Assembly: GCF_035917275.1 (NCBI RefSeq)
Contig: NZ_CP108508.1
Location: 1,116,001-1,180,000, forward strand
Direction of reading: 5' to 3'
Source: Streptomyces sp. NBC_01237
GTDB taxonomy: Bacteria; Actinomycetota; Actinomycetes; Streptomycetales; Streptomycetaceae
DNA: 64,000 bases
The notes beneath the pieces are model-generated. The model worked only from the letters and a program-made list of their open reading frames with translations, was not told the origin of the DNA and did not search any database. Within the stretch, counting starts at the first letter, position 1. The number at the start of each line of letters is the position of its first letter. Shown piece by piece: positions 59,222-64,000 of the stretch. The position numbers and the translations under genes are program-made.

Positions 59222-60121
59222 ATGACCATCGGCCATGCCCCCGCATCGTCCCCGCCACCCGACATAACCGTGGAATCAGGAAGAACTCCCGGCCCCTGGC
59301 CGGGGCCGCTCGATCTGGAACCCGTCGTCCCGGCGTCCGTGCGCACCTCCCGCCTGCGCTCCCTGCCCCGATGGCTTCGCCGTACGATCGGTCCGCTGTC
59401 GCTCCTCGCGCTGTGGCAGGTGTTCAGCGCCACGGGCGTGCTGCACCCGGACGTCCTCGCCTCGCCCGGCACCATCGCGCGGGCCGGGTCCGGTCTGATC
59501 GCCGACGGGACCCTGCCCTCCGCCATGGCCGTGTCGCTCCAGCGGGTGGCCATGGGGCTGCTGCTGGGCGGCATCGCGGGGACGGTACTCGCGTTGGTCT
59601 CGGGGCTCTCCCGGCTGGGCGAGGATCTCGTGGACGCGACCGTGCAGATGCTGCGCACCGTGCCCTGGGTGGGGCTCATTCCGCTGTTCATCATCTGGCT
59701 CGGCATCGGCGAGGCCCCGAAGGTGGCGCTGATCGCCCTCGGAGTCGCCTTCCATCTGTATCTGAACGTGTACGCCGGCATCCGGGGCGTGGATGCCGAA
59801 CTCATCGAGGCGGGCCGGTCGTTGGGGCTCGGACGATGGGGGCTGGTGCGGCATGTGGTGCTTCCGGGGGCGCTTCCGGGCGCCATGACCGGACTGCGGT
59901 ATTCCCTCGCCACCGCCTGGCTGGCCCTCGTCTTCGGCGAGTCCATCAACGCCGACGCCGGAATCGGGTTCCTGATGAACCAGGCACGGGAGTTCTTCCG
60001 CACCGATGTGATCGTCGTCTGCCTGGTCGTCTACGCCTTCCTCGGTCTCGCCGCCGATGTCATCGTCCGGACTCTCGAAAGGCTGCTGCTGCAATGGCGA
60101 CCGACCTTCACGGGCCAGTGA
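59222..60121 (+). CDS. ssuC: Aliphatic sulfonate ABC transporter permease
   Basis: A 299-residue permease of the SsuC/TauC/NrtB class from ATG 59222 (GGAG upstream). Features are an N-terminal Pro-rich tail, PLSLLALWQVFSATGVLHPDVLASPGTI, QMLRTVPWVGLIPLFIIWLGIGEAPK, and the EAA loop EAGRSLGLGRWGLVRHVVLPGALPGAMTGLR, all conserved in sulfonate/taurine transporters. First structural gene of the operon after the cysteine leader peptide. Its last codons overlap the start of the ATPase gene. Confidence 0.92.
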   Translation: MTIGHAPASSPPPDITVESGRTPGPWPGPLDLEPVVPASVRTSRLRSLPRWLRRTIGPLSLLALWQVFSATGVLHPDVLASPGTIARAGSGLIADGTLPSAMAVSLQRVAMGLLLGGIAGTVLALVSGLSRLGEDLVDATVQMLRTVPWVGLIPLFIIWLGIGEAPKVALIALGVAFHLYLNVYAGIRGVDAELIEAGRSLGLGRWGLVRHVVLPGALPGAMTGLRYSLATAWLALVFGESINADAGIGFLMNQAREFFRTDVIVVCLVVYAFLGLAADVIVRTLERLLLQWRPTFTGQ

Positions 60122-60861
60122 CCACCCGCTCGCTCACACCGCCCGAGGAACCGGAGGCCGCTGTACGGGTCCAGGGGCTCACCCGCGCATTCGACGGCCG
60201 GCCGGTGATCGACGGGCTCGATCTCACCCTTCGGGCCGGGGAGTTCACCGCTCTGCTGGGACGCAGTGGTTGCGGGAAGTCCACCCTTCTGCGGGTGCTG
60301 GCCGGACTCGACCGGGAGATCAAGGGCACCGTCCTCGTGCCCAGACGGCGTGCCGTGGCCTTCCAGGCACCGCGGCTGATGCCCTGGAAGCGGGTCTGGC
60401 GCAACGTGCTGCTCGGGCTGCCCGGCAAGCCCGAACGGGCGCTGGCGGAGCAGGCGTTGACCGAGGTCGGGCTCGCCGAGCGGGCCGGGGCCTGGCCCCG
60501 GACGCTCTCCGGGGGCGAGGCTCAGCGCGCGTCCCTGGCCCGCGCCCTCGTACGCGAACCGGACCTGCTGCTGCTCGACGAACCGTTCGGCGCACTCGAC
60601 GCGTTGACCCGGATCAGGGCGCAGCGGCTGGTGGCCGAGCTCTGGCGGCGGCGTGGCTGCGCGGTGCTGCTGGTCACCCATGACGTCGATGAGGCCCTGC
60701 TGCTCGCCGACCGGGCCCTGGTGATGCGGGACGGGGAGATCGCGTACGACACTCCGGTCGCCCTGGACCGGCCGCGCGGTGCCGGCAGCCCCGGGTTCGC
60801 CGCCCTGCGCTCCCGGCTCCTGGCCGAGCTCGGTGTCGAGGCCCCGGACGCGGCCGCCTGA
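60094..60861 (+). CDS. ssuB: Aliphatic sulfonate ABC transporter ATP-binding protein
   Basis: About 255 residues from ATG 60094 (MATDLHGP). An alternative GTG at 60118 would give a 4-base overlap with ssuC and 247 residues. Walker A is GRSGCGKST, then AVAFQAPRLMPWKRVWRNVLLGLPG, signature LSGGEAQRASLARAL, Walker B LLLLDEPFGALDALTR and VTHDVDEALLLADRALVM. The FQ-x-P-R-L-M-PW-x-x-V-x-x-NV pattern identifies the nitrate/sulfonate/taurine group. It powers SsuC. Confidence 0.93.
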   Translation: MATDLHGPVTTRSLTPPEEPEAAVRVQGLTRAFDGRPVIDGLDLTLRAGEFTALLGRSGCGKSTLLRVLAGLDREIKGTVLVPRRRAVAFQAPRLMPWKRVWRNVLLGLPGKPERALAEQALTEVGLAERAGAWPRTLSGGEAQRASLARALVREPDLLLLDEPFGALDALTRIRAQRLVAELWRRRGCAVLLVTHDVDEALLLADRALVMRDGEIAYDTPVALDRPRGAGSPGFAALRSRLLAELGVEAPDAAA

Positions 60862-60918
60862 GTCCCGCCCTCCCGCCCCTGCCGCTCTCCTTCCGCACGG
60901 ACTCACTGGAGACAGATC

Positions 60919-61947
60919 ATGAGACGCCGCACCCTGCCCGGCCTGCTTCTCCCCTTCGCCCTGCTGGTCACCGCCTGCGGTGGTGCCTCGTCCGCGAACA
61001 CGGCGGGCAACACCGACGGGAAGGGCGGTGTCGTCCTCGACATCGGTGACCAGAGGGGAGGTTACGAAGCCATCCTGCGGGCTTCCGGAGAGCTGGACGA
61101 TCTCGACTACCGCATCACCTGGTCGACGTTCACCTCCGGCCCACCGCTCCTGGAGGCCGTCAGCGCCCGGGCGGTGGACCTGGGCGGAGTGGGGAACACA
61201 CCACCGGTCTTCGCCGCGGGGTCCGACTCGAAGATCGTCGTGGTGGGTGCCACGCACGGTTCGTCGGCGGGCGAGGCGATCGTGGTGCCGGAGGACTCCC
61301 CGCTGAAGAAGCCCGCCCAGCTCAAGGGCAGGTCGATCGCCGTCGCCCAGGGCAGCTCCGCGCACTATCAGCTGGTGGCCTCGCTCAAGAAGGCCGGACT
61401 GCGCATCTCCGATGTGAAGCTGAACTACCTTCAGCCCGCCGACGCGCTGGCGGCGTTCAGCCGGGGCAAGGTCGACGCCTGGGCGATCTGGGATCCGTAC
61501 ACCTCACAGATCCTGCGGACCGCGCGGGCCCGGGTGCTCACCACGGGTGAGGGGGTGGTCAACGGACTCGGGTTCCAGGTGGCCTCACCCGCCGCACTCA
61601 GGGACGAGAAGAAGTCCCGGGCCATCGGCGATCTACTCGTCCGCCTTCAGCGCGCGCAGAAATGGGTCTTCGCACACCCGGAAGCCTGGGCGAAGGTCTG
61701 GGCGAAGGAGACGGGCATGCCGTACGAGGTGGCACTGGACGCCGTGAAGCTCACCTACGGGACCCGGGTCCCGGTGGCCGTCGACGCGGCCGCCGTCGCC
61801 TCCGAGCAGCAGATCGCCGACACCTTCGCCGAACTGGGTCTGATCCCGCGCCGCTTCTCCTTCAAGGACTACGTCGACACCCGTTTCAACCGCGACCTCC
61901 CCGCGTCGTCCGCGGCTCCCCGCTCGTACGGAAAGGCTTCCTCGTGA
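60919..61947 (+). CDS. ssuA: Aliphatic sulfonate-binding lipoprotein
   Basis: A 342-residue lipoprotein (MRRRTLPGLLLPFALLVTAC, lipobox LVTAC) with GGAGACAG before the ATG. Mature blocks are GDQRGGYEAILRASGELDDLDYRITWSTF-type opening, SGPPLLEAVSARAVDLGGVGNTPP and KGRSIAVAQGSSAHYQLVASL, then DAWAIWDPYT, all typical of SsuA-type binding proteins. It collects alkanesulfonates outside the cell for SsuCB. Its stop overlaps the ssuD start by 4 bases (GTGA). Confidence 0.93.
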   Translation: MRRRTLPGLLLPFALLVTACGGASSANTAGNTDGKGGVVLDIGDQRGGYEAILRASGELDDLDYRITWSTFTSGPPLLEAVSARAVDLGGVGNTPPVFAAGSDSKIVVVGATHGSSAGEAIVVPEDSPLKKPAQLKGRSIAVAQGSSAHYQLVASLKKAGLRISDVKLNYLQPADALAAFSRGKVDAWAIWDPYTSQILRTARARVLTTGEGVVNGLGFQVASPAALRDEKKSRAIGDLLVRLQRAQKWVFAHPEAWAKVWAKETGMPYEVALDAVKLTYGTRVPVAVDAAAVASEQQIADTFAELGLIPRRFSFKDYVDTRFNRDLPASSAAPRSYGKASS

Positions 61948-63152
61948 ACGTACATCTGCACTGGTTCCTGCCCACCGGCGGTGACGGCCGCACCCTCGTC
62001 GACCGGCACGCGTACACCGACGGCGGTATCAAACGCGACCGGATCACTCCGGTGAGCGGGGTGCGCGCTCCCGACATCGAGTATCTGGCGCAGATCGCGA
62101 AGGCGGCGGAGCAGCTGGGGTTCGAAGCCGTGCTGACACCGACCGGGACGTGGTGCGAGGATGCCTGGCTGACCACGGTCGCGCTGGCCCAGCACACCGA
62201 GCGGCTGAAGTTCCTGGTGGCGTTCCGGCCCGGCGTGATCTCGCCGGTGCTGGCCGCGCAGATGGCCGCGACATATCAGCGGATCACGCGTGGACGGCTG
62301 CTGCTCAACGTGGTGACCGGCGGCGATTCGACGGAGCAGCGACGGTTCGGCGACCATCTGGACCACGACCGGCGCTATGCGCGGACCGCGGAGTTCCTTT
62401 CGGTGGTGCGGGGCGCGTGGAGCGGGCGGCCGTTCGACTACGACGGCGAGCACTACCAGGTGGAGGGCGGGCTGACGGCCCTGCCGCCGGACCCGTTGCC
62501 GGACATCTTCTTCGGTGGCTCGTCGGCGGCGGCCGGTCCGGTGGCCGCCGCGCACGCCGATGTCTATCTGACCTGGGGCGAGCCCCCGGCGGCCGTGAAG
62601 GAGAAGATCGACTGGATTCGCGGGCTGGCGGAGGAGCGGGGGCGCACGGTCCGGTTCGGCATCCGGCTGCACACCATTTCGAGGGATTCCTCCCGCGAGG
62701 CATGGGCGACGGCCGACCGGCTGCTCGGCGATCTCGACGCGGAGACGGTCGCGGCGGCGCAGCAGGCGCTGGGCCGGAGCGAGTCGGTGGGTCAGCAGCG
62801 GATGCTGGCGCTGCACGGCGGCTCCCGCGACAAGCTGGAGATCGCGCCGAATCTCTGGGCGGGCGTCGGTCTGGTACGGGGTGGCGCGGGCACCGCACTG
62901 GTCGGCAGCCATGCGGAGGTCGCCGACCGGATCGAGGAGTATCACGAGCTGGGCGTGGAGCACTTCGTGCTCTCGGGGTATCCGCATCTGGAGGAGGCGT
63001 ACTGGTTCGGCGAGGGCGTGACTCCCGAGCTGGCGGCGCGCGGGCTGCTGTCCACCGTCCCGGCCTCTCCGCTGCTGGGCGTGCCCGCGGTCAATGGCCG
63101 TCCGGCGTCGGCACCCGGCGGGGCGCCGTTGCTGTTCGCCGGGGGGCGCTGA
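61944..63152 (+). CDS. ssuD: FMNH2-dependent alkanesulfonate monooxygenase
   Basis: A 402-residue luciferase-like monooxygenase from GTG 61944. Diagnostic segments are the N-terminal VHLHWFLPTGGDGR and FEAVLTPTGTWCEDAW with the active-site cysteine region. FLVAFRPGVISPVLAAQMAA, LLLNVVTGGDSTEQRRFG and RFGIRLHTISRDSSREAW follow. It cleaves alkanesulfonates to aldehyde and sulfite, giving sulfur for cysteine synthesis. The FMN reductase partner (SsuE) is not in the window. A Gly/Ala/Pro-rich tail of about 35 residues extends past the usual end. The start overlaps ssuA by 4 bases. Confidence 0.94.
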   Translation: MNVHLHWFLPTGGDGRTLVDRHAYTDGGIKRDRITPVSGVRAPDIEYLAQIAKAAEQLGFEAVLTPTGTWCEDAWLTTVALAQHTERLKFLVAFRPGVISPVLAAQMAATYQRITRGRLLLNVVTGGDSTEQRRFGDHLDHDRRYARTAEFLSVVRGAWSGRPFDYDGEHYQVEGGLTALPPDPLPDIFFGGSSAAAGPVAAAHADVYLTWGEPPAAVKEKIDWIRGLAEERGRTVRFGIRLHTISRDSSREAWATADRLLGDLDAETVAAAQQALGRSESVGQQRMLALHGGSRDKLEIAPNLWAGVGLVRGGAGTALVGSHAEVADRIEEYHELGVEHFVLSGYPHLEEAYWFGEGVTPELAARGLLSTVPASPLLGVPAVNGRPASAPGGAPLLFAGGR

Positions 63153-63274
63153 GCCGGGGACCGAGCCGCGGCGCTGAGCCGGAAGGCGAAAGTGAAGGTG
63201 ACAGGCCGGCGCGCGGGTTTCCCGGACTTCCTTCCGGCGGGAAGATCCGGGAACCCCTCACAGTTAGTAGAAGC

Positions 63275-64000
63275 GTGAATTACTTTGGGGTGCGCGAGCT
63301 GGACGTGGTCGTGATCGGCGCCGGGCAGGCGGGCCTGTCCGCCGCCTACCACCTGCGGCGCTCGGGGCTGGAGCCGGACCGTGACTTCGTGGTCCTCGAC
63401 CACGCGCCCCGCCCCGGCGGCGCCTGGCAGTTCCGCTGGCCCTCGCTGACGTACGGGAAGGTCCACGGGATGCACGCGCTGCCCGGCATGGAACTGACCG
63501 GCGCCGACGACAGCCGGCCCTCGTCCGAGGTGATCGGTGAGTACTTCGACGCGTACGAGCACCGCTTCGGCCTGCGGGTGCACCGCCCCGTCGAGGTCAG
63601 CGCCGTACGCGAGGGGGACGGGGGGCGGCTGCTCGTCGAGACGTCCGAGGGCGGGTACGCCACGCGCGCGCTCATCAACGCGACGGGCACCTGGGACCGG
63701 CCCTTCTGGCCCCGTTACCCGGGGCAGGAGACCTTCCGGGGGCGGCAGCTGCACACGGCGGACTACCCGGGACCCGAGGAATTCGCCGGGCAGCGGGTGA
63801 TCGTCGTCGGGGGCGGCGCCTCCGGTACGCAGCATCTGATGGAGATCGCCGATGTCGCCGCCGCGACGTACTGGGTGACGCGGCGCCCCCCGGTCTTCCG
63901 GGAAGGGCCCTTCGGCGAGGAAGCGGGACGGGCCGCCGTGGCGATGGTCGAGGAACGGGTACGCCGCGGGCTGCCACCGCAGAGCGTCGTGAGCGTCACC
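63275..64000 (+). CDS. FAD-dependent oxidoreductase, C-terminus beyond the window
   Basis: 242 codons are in view from GTG 63275. The FAD motif DVVVIGAGQAGLSAAYHLRR and a second dinucleotide motif VIVVGGGASGTQHLMEIA, with ALINATGTWDRPFWPRYPGQ between, mark the CzcO/ArsO-like flavin monooxygenase family. The distance between motifs is normal. TAGTAG lies 5-10 bases upstream of the GTG and could be a -10, which would make the transcript leaderless; there is no good ribosome site. It follows ssuD by 122 bp on the same strand, so a role in sulfur metabolism is possible but unproven. Confidence 0.82.
   Translation, partial: MNYFGVRELDVVVIGAGQAGLSAAYHLRRSGLEPDRDFVVLDHAPRPGGAWQFRWPSLTYGKVHGMHALPGMELTGADDSRPSSEVIGEYFDAYEHRFGLRVHRPVEVSAVREGDGGRLLVETSEGGYATRALINATGTWDRPFWPRYPGQETFRGRQLHTADYPGPEEFAGQRVIVVGGGASGTQHLMEIADVAAATYWVTRRPPVFREGPFGEEAGRAAVAMVEERVRRGLPPQSVVSVT

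Noticed and set aside
1..64000. CRISPR arrays, tRNA or rRNA genes, complete insertion sequences, prophage or integrase genes
   Set aside because: None was seen on either strand by eye; only the short MITE-like element and small tandem repeats are present.

Overview
The window is high-GC actinobacterial chromosome, almost certainly Streptomyces. Third codon positions are nearly all G or C, GTG and TTG starts are common, and genes are often joined by 4-base ATGA or GTGA overlaps. Several families are typical of the genus: DUF6083, HxlR and TetR regulators, a SpoIIE-type phosphatase, a PknB-like kinase, DmdR1/IdeR-type iron boxes and cobalamin riboswitches. No rRNA, tRNA or CRISPR array was seen. 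Both edge genes are cut by the window.

Layout. 1-10 kb: a truncated HEAT-repeat-like protein, a 164-bp MITE-like element, a MerR regulator with an NADP-dependent oxidoreductase, a DUF6083 protein, a GreA-like factor, a DUF1345 membrane protein, a YdeP-type molybdopterin oxidoreductase and a YceI protein. 10-16 kb: an operon joining a CocE/NonD-type serine hydrolase to a complete quaternary-amine (betaine/choline-type) ABC importer. 16-33.4 kb: an iron-regulated siderophore locus on the minus strand. It has two iron boxes, a decayed gene, a free-standing aryl carrier protein, a siderophore-interacting flavoprotein, a four-gene Fe-siderophore importer, a 3,324-residue NRPS (C-A-T-E-C-A-T-E-C, no thioesterase) and an MFS exporter. 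33.7-35.1 kb: a membrane protein and a small secreted protein. 35.2-41 kb: a five-gene valine-degradation operon (mmsA, acyl-CoA dehydrogenase, 3-hydroxyisobutyryl-CoA hydrolase, mmsB, enoyl-CoA hydratase). It is preceded on the same strand by an unexpected cobalamin riboswitch. 41.3-45.3 kb: a tsaD-type gene with a Nur-like box in its promoter, and metE behind a second cobalamin riboswitch. 45.4-50.4 kb: HxlR, SDR, TetR, an SMP-30-like lipoprotein and a Baeyer-Villiger-type monooxygenase. 50.4-58.9 kb: signalling genes (a multidomain SpoIIE phosphatase, an orphan EccA-like AAA ATPase, a PknB/PQQ-repeat kinase) and a YjbQ protein. 58.9-64 kb: a sulfonate-assimilation operon (ssuC, ssuB, ssuA, ssuD) preceded by a 27-codon leader peptide ending Cys-Cys-Arg-Gly-Cys, then a truncated flavin monooxygenase.

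How the genes fit together. The siderophore block looks like one DmdR-controlled unit for making, exporting, re-importing and reducing a ferric siderophore. It lacks any aryl-acid synthesis or aryl-AMP ligase gene in view, so these must lie elsewhere or be lost. The valine operon carries isobutyryl-CoA through to propionyl-CoA. With metE and two B12 riboswitches, the 40-45 kb stretch looks like a cobalamin-responsive neighbourhood. The sulfonate operon appears to be controlled by cysteine-dependent attenuation. All functional calls are by eye from sequence motifs; no database search was run.
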